From NCBI GenBank assembly GCA_007449985.2, contig VIIQ02000028.1, forward strand, positions 1 through 64,000: DNA of 64,000 bases, written 5' to 3'. This DNA is from Desmodesmus armatus (taxonomy: Eukaryota > Chlorophyta > Chlorophyceae > Sphaeropleales > Scenedesmaceae). Below, one piece after another: positions 47,000 through 60,139 of this stretch (within the stretch, counting starts at the first letter, position 1; each line of letters begins with the position of its first letter). A program made the position numbers and the translations under genes. The notes below the pieces were generated by a model. It saw only the letters and a list, made by a program, of their open reading frames with translations. It did no database searches and was not told the DNA's origin.

Positions 47000-47520
47000 T
47001 GAATTGGCTTGTTTGCGGGCGTTGTTGGTCACAGCCATGTCTGCTGAAGGCTTGCACTGCATCTCAGAAGTTCTGCAAACCTTGGGACAGGCTGGTCAAA
47101 TCAAATCCTCTGACATACCAACGAGTTGAAAGGTCCCCGACTTCCCATGATCTTTCCGCCGCAACTATCAAGTCGGTTGTTTTGACGATCAGCAGGTCCT
47201 GGATTGACAGCTCGGCATATTGCTGTTGGAGCAGCACCATCATGGGACACTTTGTTGTTCAGCACCGTTTGGCCGTGCTGCCATTCCTGTGCCTAGTTTG
47301 TGCTTTTGAGTGCAGTTCTGCGTCTTTCCAATCCAGCCACAGCCTCCCTGTAGCCCTATGCACTTGCCCAGAGTCCAGTTCCATGGGGAGTTGGCCCAAA
47401 GCCCGAGAGGCTTGCCCCAAGGTGTGTGTCAAGTCAGGGTTGTTGAGTAGTGCAGGATGCCTTTCAATCAGCAGCAGCTCATCACCTAGCAGGTGCTGAG
47501 GTGTGTCTGTGAGACAGGCG
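47000..47520 (-). pseudogene. Possible degraded coding remnant, family unknown
   Basis: Two consecutive minus-strand open segments look protein-like rather than low-complexity. One contains HLLGDELLLIERHPALL, HTLGQASRALGQLPMEL and LWLDWKDAEL; the next has LLQQQYAELSIQDLL and RSWEVGDL. In-frame stops separate them and no splice framework rescues them. I do not recognise the family. It could also be exons of an unmodelled gene. Confidence 0.25.
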
Positions 47521-47646
47521 TTGTACCGCTAGCAGGAGTGCTTGTGCCAGGCTGGTGCAGTGTGGATGCGTGCCAGGCTGTCAACGTGCAGCCCAACTTG
47601 TGGTGTGTGATCCGTCCTGGGCTTGCTTTTGACTTGTGCTTCGCAG

Positions 47647-50600
47647 GGGTACAGGCTCCTGGTGGCTGAGTCCAGCACATCGCACCAAGCAGCAGATGCA
47701 GCACAACCGCCAAGCTGTTGCCTCCCTGTCGGCTGCTTTGATGCCACAGACAGCGCTCAACCTCATTCCCAGCCCCCTTCCTTGGCACCGTCTCAGCAGC
47801 CGCTGTTACTACCCCTGCAGCAGCACAGCAGTGGCTGGCGATTGAGCCCAGCTGGGCCTGTCTCGGACTGGATGGCTCAGTGCTGCAGCAGCATGCAGTT
47901 GCGCCAGATGTACTTGCCAGGCACACATGACTCTGGTACTTACATGTGGGCCACGCCCAGGTGCGGAGAATTGGTAGGCAGTACCAGGAACAGGCAGGCA
48001 GGCAGTACCTTGGCGGTACCCCTGTGAAGTTTGGTGAGGTTTGGTGAAGGGTTGCAGCAGTAGGGAACCTGACTAGGGACTCAGGCTGATAGCGCCAAGA
48101 AGGTGGTTGGTGCATGCCATGCTCACCGTGAGACTGCACGTGTTTGCAGGCACATGCCACTTGTGCTGGACGAAGTGCTGACCATCCTCATCAACATTGT
48201 GGGCGACCTGTCGCGCACTCAGCGCCTGGATGTGTATGGGTAAGTGCTGCAAGTGCTGCATGGCTGGCTAGCGCGTCTGCCAGCCAGCAAACGTCGCCCG
48301 CTAGCTAGCGCGTCTGCCAGCCAGCAAACGTCGCCTGTTAGCGAGCGCGTCTGCCTGCCAGCAAACATTACCTGGCTAGCTAGTGCGTCTGCCAGCCAGC
48401 GGCGGTGACCGCACCAACGCTTTGACCTGCCACAGCAGGGCAGCTACAGTCACCACTGCCGCTGCTGCCAGTTCCTGTTGCTGACTCTCCCACACACAAC
48501 TGTCATCAGCCCACAGGCTTAATGTGTGTGGTGCGTCTCAGTGCGTCCTCCAGCTACTTAGGGTGCTGCATGGCCCTGTATGCGCAGCTGCTGGTGCTGC
48601 AAGGCTCGGTTGTGTCAGACCAGCAACCCCCCTGCTGCCATCCAACCCTGGCGCTGACCCAGGCTGTCCATGCTGCTGAATGTTTGTCCCTTGTACTGCT
48701 GCAGGCAGCTGCAAGCAGGTGCTCGTGTGCTGGACATCCGCCTAGCCATCAACCCATGGCTAGCGGTGCAGGCCAGAGCCAAGGCTGGACTGTCCGCACC
48801 AACGAGCAGCGGTAACACCCACAGCGCCCCTGCAGCATCACACCCTCTTCACAGCAGCAGCCGGGACACTCCTCTGGGCCTGCTGGCGCGACTGGCACAT
48901 GCTGCCAGGAAGCTGGTCCTGCGCCTGTCCCTCGGCAGGCTGACACGGCAGCAGCTGCCGCTGCCACCCACAGCAACGCAGACACACTCGCCCTCCCACT
49001 CTGGCCCTTCCAACCTGCAGCCGGCCTTTGAGTTGGATCCTGTGCTGCTGGAGGGGCGGTTGGACATGTCGTCTGTGGGTGGGCCCCTGAGTGCTGCTGA
49101 GCGCAGGGGCTGCATCGTCACCTCACACAGCCTCCCTGGCGCCCCACTGGGGACTGTGCTGAGGGACGTGCGCAGGTTCCTGCAGGAAAACCCTGGAGAG
49201 GTGAGCGCGCACTCGTGCTGATAAGCAAGTTTGCTTGCTTCCTGCAGCTAGTTTGGCGGACTGCTATGCAGTATGCTGCACCATACCATATGAGATGGAG
49301 TGCGGGATAGCAGCGATGCTGTGTTGGATAGTTCAGTTCCCAGCAACAGCATAGAGCACAAGAGCCAAAGGGGTCAAAGGAAGTACTTCGGCGAGCTGCT
49401 GGCTCTTGAAAGGTTGACACCATCTGGGAGCTCTTTGTACCTGGCCGGGTGTACCTGGCCGAGCCCAAAGCAAAGCAACCTTGGAGAAAAGGCACACATC
49501 GCACAACAATGTGTGCCTACCCTAGGTTGCATACAGGGTGTTCAGACAGGAAGCCACAGGCTGGCACTAACGCGGGGACCGACTTGTGTTCACCTTGATG
49601 CTTGTTGCCATGGTATGCTGCTGGCTTCAAGTGAACGAAGTCCCCACCCCTGTGTGCCTGCTGCCACTGTTGTAGGTGCTTGTTCTGCTGGTCAAGGCTG
49701 ACACCATTGATGTCAATGTTGCTGGCAGCCTGCGGTTCACCAGTGAGGATTGGCAGGCGGCTGCAGAGGTGTTCAGCAGAGAGCTGGCAGGGGTGCAGCT
49801 TGTGGACGAACGGCAGGTGAGTGAGGCGGTGCTGTGGTGAGTTGGTATGTGGGATGGAGTGAGTGAGGGTGAGTGAGTGACTGAGTGAGTGAGTGATTGA
49901 GTACATAGTCAGGACCACTTGTGTAGGGGGTGGCTGTTTGTGTTCTGGCTGAATCCTCAACACGCCCCACCTGGCAGATGGCACCTGCCCATCATACCCC
50001 GAGGTCATGCAGGTGCTCTAGACTGATGCGACTGCTCACCTGTCCATCTGCTACCCACTCCCACTTCATCCCTGCAGCATGCCGCACCATGCATGTGTCA
50101 CTCTGCCTGTTGTCTTGCTGCCACTGCCTGCTGTCCTGCTTTTGCCAGGTCCAGAAGCTCACCATCGGCCAGTTGGGTGAGGGCAGCCGTGGCGGCGGCT
50201 CTGTGCTGCTGTACAGCACTGAGCTGCAGCAGCAGGGTTTGGTGGCGGTCAGCAGCAGGCAGGCACGCATCCTGGAGAGCTGGGGCAACGGCACCAACAC
50301 CGAGGTACATGCGGCCAGCGGGGTTCGCATGCAGGTTCTTCAGCGGCTTGCAAATGGCAGCGTCATGCATCGCGATGGCCGAACCCCAGCGAGCAGCGTG
50401 CCTGCCTGCAGGCTTACTAAGCGGGTAGTACTGCAGCTATGGGGAGGGGTTTGGTTGCAGTAGCAGATCTGCGGACGTCAACAACACTCCCGTCACTTTC
50501 TGCCCTGTTCTCCCCCTCCTGCACACCTTTTGCTGCTGCAGGATCTGAGTCAACTCAAGCAGCGGCTGGTTGACTGGCTGCTGTTCTGGCGGTCAGCCAA

Positions 50601-51453
50601 CTGGCGCAAAAACCAGAAGCCGTTCCTGCTGCTGGCCTCAGCGCAGACAACACTGGGGGTGCGCTCCATTCTTGATATGATCAAGAACAGGATTTGGCGC
50701 TGGCAGAGCATGGCGTCAGCACAGCTGCAGCAGCAGACTGCGGCGGCTGGAGTTGCTGGTCCTGAGCGAAGCAGGATGCAGAGAGCTTTGGCACAGTGGC
50801 AGCAGCTGCAGCACCAGCAACACCATGTGCCACCGCAGCAGCAGCAGCAGCAGCCACTGGTAGCGCGGACAGGGAGCAGCAAACAGCTGAGGGAGCAGCA
50901 GCCGCAGCGGCAGCAGCTGCGGCCGCCACTGCAGCAGGGTGGTTCAGCTTATCAGCTTGGTTCAGGGTTGACCACCCTGTATCAGTTGGGTGTTGAGACC
51001 AATCAGCAGCTGATGCAGGAGGTGCTGGCAAATGATGAGGTATGTATCTGCCGCGTTGCTTGTGGCGAATTGCAGTCTACCTTGCACCTTAGCAGCGCAA
51101 CATGTGCAGTTCAGCCCCCACATGCCGTGAATGTTGTTGCTCTTGCTTGAAGACCCGTCATTCCGTCCTGCTGCCGCCAAATGCACATTGGCCTGAAAGC
51201 AGCTGCGTTCACTGGCGCATGGGGAGGGAGAAGCAGCACACTGCAACTGTCAAAACATGCCAGGAGGTTGCAGTGCTGCTGTCTTTGCAGTGAATTATTT
51301 GGTAATAGCCACCACCCCACCTTTTGCTGCTGCCTGCCTCTGCTGCAGATCCCCAAGGAGTTCAATGTCTGGTCACTGGATGCCATCTCACCCGAGGTAT
51401 CAAGCTACATCGTCGGCCTGAACACCAACCTCCAACCTACTTCAGAGGAGTGA
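47647..51453 (+). CDS. PI-PLC X-domain-like phosphodiesterase, 5' end not found
   Basis: Modelled exons: 47647-47960, 48150-48239, 48705-49200, 49676-49816, 50149-50304, 50542-51039, 51349-51453 (TGA), all in phase. The first listed exon follows a TTCGCAG acceptor with no Met, so an upstream exon is missing. The X-domain start QMYLPGTHDSGTY holds the first catalytic His. RVLDIRLAI and VTSHSLPGAPL (candidate second His), then RRFLQENPGEVLVLLVKAD match the TIM-barrel order. No Y domain, C2 or EF hand is seen, so it resembles the small PLC-like X-domain proteins rather than a full eukaryotic PLC. A roughly 90-aa Ser/Pro insert (48775-49020) separates the barrel strands. A Gln-rich stretch lies in exon 6 (50720-50940). 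The C terminus is FNVWSLDAISPEVSSYIVG. Substrate is unknown. Confidence 0.75.
48266..48405. repeat. About 45-bp tandem repeat in a PLC-like gene intron
   Basis: Four copies of a unit containing GCGTCTGCCAGCCAGCAAAC preceded by GCTAGCTA-type sequence, each with a few changes. Confidence 0.85.
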
Positions 51454-53324
51454 TACCCCAACAGACCTGCACCATATCAGCCCTTTCTGTGCAAATTTCA
51501 GCTATGTGCGTCCCCAATCGATTTTTTTGGGTCTCGTTCTGTTAGGCATGCCAGGCCAGCCACTCCTGCCAAGGCTGACAGCTGCGTCCCCTCTTGGGCT
51601 CTGTGGCTGGGAGGGAGGGTGGGGAGCCAAGTGGGTTGTGTCCAGCCGATTGTTGTCAACAATTTGCGCCCAACAACAGCAGCAGGTCCACTACCAGGCA
51701 GCAGGGCAGCTGTTTGCTTGTTGGTTGGTTCCACAGCCAGCATGGTGAAGTTTTGGTACCCCTTATATCCGCCAATGCATTGCGTCCACCAATGCATTCG
51801 TCAGGGCATCCCGTCAGGTGTGTACATCCCTCCTTCCTGCTGAGGCATCGTCCCTGGCAGAGCTTTGTTTGCACACACACAGCTGGTAGGGCAGCAGGGC
51901 AATTCTGCCGCATGGCGTTCGCCGCCGGCGCTGCATATGCATTCACTGGCACATGTTGTGACTGGTCTATTCAACTCTATCACAGGCCAGCTACTATTGC
52001 TGATGTACGAGTAGCCAAGAAGCCATGCCTGCTGGGGCGTTCATTGTTTGTGTGTGATATGGCTGTGCTCACAGCCCGTCCTTGTGCTGAATGCGCATGC
52101 TGTGAGGGCAACAACGTTCATATACCCAAGCATGCCCTGGTATCATTGGAGGCACTTCGCAGCTTGTGCTGCCTGATTGATGTGCAGCCGTGTCACACTG
52201 CTGTCAAAGAGCTGGTCACTGCCAGTCATTGCAAGGCATGCCGGGTGTTGGCTGATGATGCAGCTGCCACAGTGTGTTTGTGTTGCGACGGGACCCTGAT
52301 AGTGTCAGCAACGCCAGGGGTCCAATCATGGCGCAGCAGGGTGTGTCGAAGGTTTCATTGCTCAGCAGTGGCGATGTTTGCCACGGTGTGGTGTTGGCAT
52401 GTGTATGGTGCGCGTCTGTGCTCTCCAATTGTACTAGTAGCAATGCAGCAAGTGATTACAAGGAGTGGTTATCAACCTCTGATGTGGTGGAGCATATATT
52501 GAGGTAAGACAGGGAGCCTGTTGACATGTTTTGGCACCTTTTTGATATGCAGAGCTGGGCACTTGTACAGGCACCCAGTGTACTTTTGCGCGGAACCCCA
52601 TGTAGCAAAGGGGTGTGATGTGTGTCTGGGCCACCCTATAGTAAGGTGGAACTCACATAGGATTGGCACCCATTCCAGGCACATCCAGCAACAGCATGTA
52701 CTTGCACGCATGTGCTTGTTGGTAGTCTACTACAGTGTGTATAGCTGGTCATGACTATGGCCAGCATGGTTTCTAAAAATTGTTGACACCAACCGCGAGG
52801 CTGCGTTTGTTGTGGCATGCAGCAGCCCAAGGCAGGACCAGCTGTGGAATGGCATACAAGTGCGTGCTTGTGACCGGGAATGTCACTAGCGGTTGACCAG
52901 TTCATGGCCATGTCAAGATTGAGTTTGGGAAAGTGAAGGCTTGAGGCATGCGGCTTGCACGTAGACAGCAGTGTGTAACAGCTTCTGTGGTGATGGTGTG
53001 GCATTGCTCGTGTTGCACATGGCTGCCCTTATTGCCTGAATGGGAAAATGTACACATGTTGGGAGTGTGTCATTGCTGCCGGCCTGCGTACGCAAGTTGA
53101 GGAAGTTCCTGCCAGCCATTGCATATCGCTGCACTAGCTTCATCAGCAGTCATAGCATGTGAGATCACAGGATGGCAGCTTCCTGCTCCCCGCACTGGTC
53201 ATTTTCGAGGCTGATCAACACTGCATAGAAACACTGCCTGTGCATCAGCCGCATCTTACCCCCTATGAGGGGCCAAGTGGTTCTGCCCCAAGGCAGATGT
53301 GATTTGGCTGCTGGCTGGCTGTGT

Positions 53325-53420
53325 TGTAGTAAGATCGCAGAGGCTGAAGCTGTCGTGTCTGTCAACGAAAAGAAATGGTTGGTGATGCATATGCATGTGC
53401 AAATGCGGCTAGACGAGCTT
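53325..53420 (+). repeat. Dispersed repeat family D, copy 2
   Basis: Same orientation and nearly the same length as 11371-11466; both end in GCTAGACGAGCTT. Short stretches in the middle differ (CAACGAAAAGAAATGG against CAACGGAATGAAGTGG). Confidence 0.7.
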
Positions 53421-55840
53421 CTGCTGGCTGGCTGTGCTGAACCACACAGTACCCTCACCACACTGGTCAAGCCGCATGCAGTCAGGCTGTGCTGCTACAT
53501 TGTTGCTGCTGTTGTCCAAGCTTTGCAGGATTCCACAGCTCAGTACAAGGGAAAACTGGCATGCGCAGGTTACAGCATAACAAGCAAGCACACACTCAAC
53601 ATCAGACTGCTGCAGTTGCTGTGCACCTGAGTGCATGGGCATCAACATCACGAACACGCATGGGATGTACCCACAGCTGCAGAAAATGCAGCAAAGCGCA
53701 TACCACACAACCAGCAAGCAGCTGCCAGGACAATTGCAGCTGTCTGCAGCCATAACCACACTCAAGCAGGCTGCTGCTAAGATTGAGAATTGTAACAGCA
53801 CGGACGACCCAACGCACACGCTGTTGTACATGAGTACAGCCACGCCTCGCAAGCATGTCACCAACCCCAACCACACGCAGGTCGCCATAGCTAGCAAGCA
53901 GCAGGCACTAATGATCTAGCAGGGAGTGGTACACGGGCAGACAGAATCACTGTATTGTCACCAACACACTTTGCAGTGCGGGTGTTGTAGTCAGTAGGGC
54001 TGTGCCAGAGAGGGGCAACCACCACAAGATATGGATTAGAAAACGCAGCTCGCTGCGTACACACATACAGAAAGCATACACGAGCTGCCGGCACAAGTGG
54101 TGAATGCCCCACAGGCCAAAAAACACACAGCCCCACTACTTGACTTCTGCCAGATGGCAAACACACTCGTCACACCACTCCCCGCCACATGCACTGCTGC
54201 TGTTGAATAGCATAACCCCACATAGGACCCAGGCCTGTATTGTGTGATGCATGGAAACACATGCACATGTGAAGGCCTGGAGGCATGTAGAGGAGATGTT
54301 GGCAGATGACCTGCATCAGCACGGATACCTCTATGATGGCCCTCAGCAAACTGATGCCTGGCCATCAAGCACACTCCTGTAGCACATACGATATGTTCGC
54401 CCAAGCAGGACGCAATGACGCCACTGCCATGCAAGGCAGCCCTGCTGCACATACACACGGGAACAGCGGGTGCAGGCCATGCAAGCTGCAACTTTGGGTC
54501 TAAACACCTGAAAGCCGCCTGCAGCCTGCACAGAACCTTGAACAGGCGCTCAACGGCCCTAGCTGACCCCAGCAATCATAGCCAAAAGGGCATATCCATC
54601 ACCCTCAACCCCCAGGCATCCTCAACTGCTTGCTTCACAATCGGCCTGCCAGCATGCGCTCTCATCACAAAGCCCCACAAAAGCTTGGGGGACACTTGCA
54701 CGCCCATAGCCAAGTCACACCAACCCACCCACAGCCATTTCACGGGACGGGCCCAAAGCCTTGTGTCCACCCCTCTGCCTGCTGCTCAACACACCACTCT
54801 GCCTTCAACGCTGACGTTCAACAAACACCCGACAGAGATTGAAATGCAGAATCAGGATCGAAACTGGGGCTGCCCTCCTGAAGTGTGTAGGAGGGCTGAG
54901 CTGGAGCCACGTCGGTGCATCCATCGTCACGCACCATCATTACAGACCTGCCAGAGGGTCCGTGAATAAGAAGAATGTGGGAAGGTCCACAGCTCCAGCC
55001 TTCTTGCTTTCGGGAACGGCTCCCTGCTGAACGGCTCCCTTGGTTGTTGAGGGCACCTGCCTGGCCTGTGGCACGCTGTGGTGCTGGAACACCCTGAAGT
55101 AGGTGTCAATTGACGTTGCTGAAGGCATGATGATGGAGTCCGAAACTGGGGATGAGCTCTTCAACAGGGATTCGATTCACCAGGCTCGATGGCTGCGGAC
55201 GTGAGGTGTATACTACTGTGGTGTATGCTGCACATCGTCCTGGTGTATGGGAATGCTGGCTTGGCCTGGCCAGGGTACGCTATTCATGTATTCCTGGGTG
55301 ACCTTCACTCAACCCTGCCTGGGTCCAAGGTTGAGTCTACCACAAGTGGGTCCAAAATGAGTCACCTTGCAACCTCTTTCTTTACAGTTTTACCCACCGC
55401 TGAATATTTCCTTGGGCAGCATGGTAGGGTGGTGTCGCATTGTCTCACAGTGGTCAGGGATGGTAGGGTCACCCTATGCCTTCCACCAGCTGTCAGGTTG
55501 TGCCATACTAGTTTGGAAGCCATAACACAACACCTATACTAGTCCCAGGGTGGTTGAAAGCCTTCAACACATGATGTCCTCCAACCACAGGGCAATTTCT
55601 GTGTTCGAGTGTGTGGGGCTGTGTGTGAAGAGGGGGGGGGGGGCAGGGGGGGGGAGTTCAGGGGGTGCTGGTCCTGGCAGGTGGTACTGGAAGATGAAAG
55701 TGGGGCAGTAACAATGCATGGCTGGCTGGTAGGCCGGGGTGGGGGGGGTATGTCACAGAGGCTCAGTCAACCGCAGCCCCCCCCCCCCCCCTGCTACCCA
55801 CCCACCCCCCTGATCCTCTTGGATTTTCACCGCACAACTT

Positions 55841-55910
55841 TCCCCTACACCCCCGTTGTAGTAAGATCGCACAGACTGAAGCTGCACATCTCCCCCTACA
55901 CCCCCGTTGT
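55841..55910 (+). repeat. Family D core flanked by 19-bp direct repeats
   Basis: TCCCCTACACCCCCGTTGT occurs at 55841-55859 and again, with one extra C, at 55891-55910. The 31 bp between them is a fragment of family D (AGTAAGATCGCACAGACTGA and so on). Confidence 0.75.
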
Positions 55911-57257
55911 GCAAGCACCCCCCTTTCTTACGACTGAAGAGCCCATGATCTCCGCCGTCTCATGGGGAATTGGTCTGGGCCCCAGGCCCCACATGTGCCT
56001 CCCCCTCCCCAGTCAGACACTGGTCGTGTCCTTGCCCCCCTCCCTGCAAAGTGACGCTCGGCAATCTGCCCATTGTCCTCTCAGACATTGTACCCTATGG
56101 TGGTTACTGACGTTACAGCCGATCAGAATCGCTGTACAGGCAGAGCTTTGACTGGTTGGCACCCGCTGAAGCCAACTGGCCAGTGGGCCGCCCGTCAGGC
56201 TGACGCTGCGCTGCGGGTGTAACACATGGACTGGAGGCCGCCTGGCCTCATTGCAAGCACAGCGCAAAACAAAAGCACCCTACACGCATGCTGCGGCCTA
56301 TGAGTGGCAACGTATGACGACAGATAGTGAGGCTTGTACAGGGAATTTGCTGCCATGCATAGGCGGCATGCTGTGCCCTGCCCGGGCTCAATCAACAGTT
56401 TCACCACATCATGCTTTGAATCATGATGTCACCTTGCCAGACAGGCTCATGTCAACCATCTCAACCATGACTATGATACACCTTTATGCTGAGCGCTTCA
56501 CTACATCCGCATGCACTGGACGTGATGACTCCAGCTAAACTGCTAAACTGCCTAAACCCTAAACTGCTAGCCCCCACCTTGGCGAGCCACAAACTGCAAC
56601 GGCACCCACCAAACAGCATGGCCAACGAAGGATGGTGAGCCCACTCATGTGAGCCCATCACTGAAGAGACAGATTGGTGCAGGAAAGATAACTTTTGGGG
56701 TCCACATTCAGTACAGCACACGACGCAGACACACAACACAGATCCCCAGATGCCACATCAGCTCACAACGACTCACAACATAAATGTGATGAGAGACGCA
56801 AGGACATTAGGGTTGCAGAGATGCATGCGCCATGCACTCTTTGTGCACGCCGACGACGGCGGCCCTCAATCAGGCAGCCTCAGTAATACAAGCGGCACAT
56901 CTCACACGCCCTGGGCAGGCCCTGATACCAGTGGTATTACCTACCAACTGGAGACAACTGTGGTAGCAGCAAGCTGCACATGCATCACCTCATGATGCAG
57001 GCCTGCCAAAAAAACCACCCCAGCACTCCTACAAAGCTGCAGCCCACCAAACACAACACCGCCCTTGACAGTCTCTGTAGCTACATCAGTCACCGCCAGC
57101 CACGCCGCGCGCTAGCAGCCCTCTTACATGCACAGCACCATCCCAGCACAGCAGCATCCTGGTACTGAGGAGCTGCTGCTGCTGCTCAGCAGCAGCAGGC
57201 TGCTGCAACCCACAGCCCCAGCGTCGTGTAGACATCCCACAGACCCATGGTCAGTGC

Positions 57258-57260
57258 TTG

Positions 57261-57303
<43 letters not shown>

Positions 57304-57459
57304 GTGTGACGGTCCCTGTATTGCGCATCAGCCATGCCCCGCCCTGCTGCAGGCCATGCTGGCTGTAGCAACAGCCCTGCTGCCAGCCAAGCGCGCGATG
57401 CCAGCGCCCTGACAAACAAGCCCACCAACCACGCCCTATCATCTGCTCAGCCTGTTTGG

Positions 57460-57511
<52 letters not shown>
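57258..57511. repeat. Two long (CTG)n microsatellites
   Basis: 57258-57302 has about 13 CTG units and 57461-57511 about 17, separated by about 160 bp of ordinary sequence. They lie about 160-400 nt downstream of the DUF1772 stop, so they may sit in its 3' UTR as CAG repeats. Confidence 0.9.
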
Positions 57512-57512
<1 letters not shown>

Positions 57513-57672
57513 AGTGTCACAGCCCAGCGCGATGCACGCCTTGTCCTGCCTCCCTGTATCTGCAACACATGCCCTGACCGCTGCCCAGTCCTCATTGACG
57601 CTGCACATTCAAAATCTACTGCTGAGCACCCCCACATATCAGCCTCAGAAGCGTCAGCGTGCCGCCTGCTGT

Positions 57673-58930
57673 TCATGCCTTGCTGCGTGCCGCCCCTGTG
57701 ACAGTGACCACCATGACTGCCAGGGAGGCCAGGGACAGCCCTGTGCGCACCCAGTGAAGCTTGTCCCACTGCGACAACTCAGCGGCCTGCTTGTTGGACG
57801 ACTGCTCAGACTGCAGGGGAGCACAGAGAGGGAGGTGTGTTGACGAATGAGTTGCATCAAAGCGCACGTGAAGAGTCATACATGCAATCCACAGGAGTTG
57901 GGGGGGGGGGTGTTTGAGGGGCTACGAAGGGAGCCGAGGTGATGGCCCATTTGCTGTGTTGAAGTCAGTCCCTTGCTAGCCTTTGCCCTGCTCATTCATT
58001 CAGGATTCGCTGTTGAGCAGAGCTTTCACTTTAGCAGCAAATGCAGGCTGCCAGCGTGCCTGCTGGAGTGCAGCTAGGTGCCATCATGGCACCCCACCAT
58101 ATGCAGAGAGTCAGCTCAATGTCTCACGAGCCACGTCCAACACAACTCAACATCTTTGCCCCTATCATGCACACCTGTGAGATGATCTTCTTGTTGAGTG
58201 GCATCATAGCAAACACTGTCCAGGGCCACACAGCGCCCAGCAGCAACCCCGCTGCACGCCAGTTCAGCTTCTCTGACCTGTCTGCCGCCTTTGCTGCTGC
58301 AATCATGGCGGCATGGGACCCCAGGAAGGCAAGACCACCCTGAAGCTTGGCAGCCCTGCGGTGGTGGTGGTGGGGGGGGGGGGTATCCACTGTGGCATGT
58401 CTTGTGTTATTCATGCGTGGGGTGATGTGATACACATCCGATCATACCGGCTGCATCTTTGCCTGTCCTGGTTTGTGCAATTCATGTGGCACTTGCATAC
58501 ATGCTCGGCTGCTGTACATCCGACAGCAGGAGCTGTGTCAGGGTGATGCTAGCAGATGGCCCAAGATATGCACCAATGCCGCCACAGCTTGTACTGCACC
58601 AGGTCCCCTCACCTCTTGTACATGTGTGGAAAGAAGGCATAGTGGAAACCAGTGCCTGTCTCCCCAGCTGCTGGCACCTCAACAGTAGATAAGAACACTG
58701 CAGCACCCGCAAACAAACCTGGCAGCAGGCAGACACACAGCAGCAGTTGTAGGACGTCGTGCAACAAAAGAAATTTGACATGGAGTGCCGAAATGCGACC
58801 TTGCTGGGTGCTGCAAGGGCAGGGGAGCAGGCTGTTGCGGCACACCGGCTAGGCAGTATGTGTGCGGGATATCCTCACCAGTGGCAGCCAGCGAGATTCC
58901 TTGTGCCACTGGACCAATTAATTCGGACAT
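57673..58930 (-). CDS. DUF1772 (anthrone oxygenase-like) membrane protein, 158 aa, 4 exons
   Basis: Exons 58930-58879, 58718-58613, 58355-58175 and 57810-57673 join in phase to 159 codons, the usual size for this family. Landmarks: GLFAGAAVFLSTVEVPA in helix 1, FHYAFFPHMYKR, GGLAFLGSHAAMIAAA in helix 2, LLLGAVWPWTVFAMMPLNKK in helix 3, and QWDKLHWVRTGLSLASLAVM in helix 4. Four hydrophobic helices are visible. Relatives include fungal anthrone oxygenases, but most members are uncharacterised, so no reaction is assigned. The acceptor of exon 3 was chosen at CCGCAG (58356) because the nearer CTTCAG breaks the frame. There is no obvious functional link to the neighbours. Confidence 0.82.
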
Positions 58931-60139
58931 AACGGTATGATGGGATGCGTCTTCAGGGAGTGCTGAGTCTGAATTGGGGGTAGGGTGGATGATCTCTGCT
59001 GGTCAAGAGCTGCTCGCGGAACCGAGTGCCTGTTTCAAACGGAATTGAACGGGGTGTGCATTGCTCTATTATAGTTGCAGATGTATCTACCTGGCACTTG
59101 CAATGTGACATGAGCAGCTTTGATCTTCCTTACGACAGGTTACGAAGGTACCTCAGGGATGCGTACGCCGCAAGTGACCAGCACACACCAAATACTAAAG
59201 GTTTGAATGTCTTCAAGGATGCGCTTTATCCCTGCAACACCGTGCCATTCAGCATGCTGCGCCATGCTGTGCAACTGGCAGTGGGTGCTGCTTGTGGAGT
59301 CTGTGCTGCCACAGCCACGCCCACCTCCACCCGATATGAGGAATGTTGTAGCGGTGAAATTGGTTCGTTGCACTACTCAGTAGCTCCGAGTCGGCGCGTA
59401 GGGGAAGGGTTTTGGTATCGGGGCTCAGCAGGGTTGTTACAATGGTGCCATGCTGGGTACATAGCCTGGGGGCATTGTTCATTCATTCATCCCTTTACCA
59501 TCCAATTCCATTACAATTTCTGCTTGTTCTTGTAGTGTTCTTGTAGTCCTACCTAGTGGTTGTTGTGCCTGGTCCTTCGGTCTCTTTCTCTGTCGGGAAT
59601 GCACCTCCTCGCGCAAGAACCATGTTCAGATACGGAAGCAGCACTATCAGGAGGCCTGGTGTCTGGCAACATGGCTGTTTCAAGACTGCAAGACAGGTAG
59701 GCTGAGCTCCCCAGCTGTCCGGCTTCAGTGCATTGCGAGCAGCAGGGCTGTTGAGATGCAGTCGAACACAAAAAGTTGAATACCCTGTAGATTCAGCAAC
59801 CAGTAGCCCTCTACAGCCCGGCTGGCTTGGCCCTACAGTACTCGCCGAGGTCTTCCCATTCCAGCGCTTGGACATTGCCTCTCACCTTGCTGGTTCCGAA
59901 TCACCTTCCACAGGCTGTGTCTTGCTTTTCGTTCTGCTGCCTTGCAGGTGCTCACCACTGCTGACAAGTTCTTCCATCATAGTTCTGCTCCTCCGTACTG
60001 AATGAATTGGGTAGCTTACCGCAGCCTACACCAGTCTACCGCCTCCCTTGCATACAACTCAAGCCAGGTGTGTCCCCCGCAGCTGTTCGCTGTTGCTTCT
60101 GTGAATGCAGCTTTGCCAGCAGTGCAGCAGGCACCACTC
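58931..60139. other. Upstream region of DUF1772 gene, no gene called
   Basis: A 169-codon frame at 59026-59535 contains DLPYDRLRRYLRDAYAA but shows no family signature or splice context. Nothing else is distinctive. Confidence 0.4.

Larger units (their letters stand above)
45418..47646. other. Interval between EFL and the PLC-like gene
   Basis: It holds the EFL 3' UTR. It includes an inverted fragment of repeat family D (46433-46476), a roughly 50-bp direct repeat (46559-46612 and 46828-46880, with TTGCTACCTCCCCGGTTCCG), and a degraded minus-strand reading frame at 47000-47520. The undetected first exon of the downstream gene may also be here. Confidence 0.45.
51454..57672. other. Gene-poor interval
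   Basis: It starts with the PLC-like 3' UTR and ends with the DUF1772 3' UTR. Contents seen: repeat family D copies at 53325-53420 and 55860-55890, a G-rich/C-rich patch at 55620-55800, and two (CTG)n tracts near 57258-57302 and 57461-57511. A 302-codon frame at 51594-52502 has no domain signature and is not called. Confidence 0.5.

Noticed and set aside
51594..52502. 302-codon plus-strand frame after the PLC-like gene
   Set aside because: No ATG at its start, no domain motifs and many Cys/His/Trp typical of non-coding GC-rich DNA; probably 3' UTR and spacer.
54940..55164. Possible minus-strand terminal exon (SIDTYFRVFQHHSVPQ to FTDPLAGL)
   Set aside because: Composition is protein-like, but no partner exon, family match or start context was found.
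59026..59535. 169-codon plus-strand frame upstream of the DUF1772 gene
   Set aside because: Part of it looks protein-like, but no family, no splice framework and a Cys/Phe-rich tail; insufficient support.
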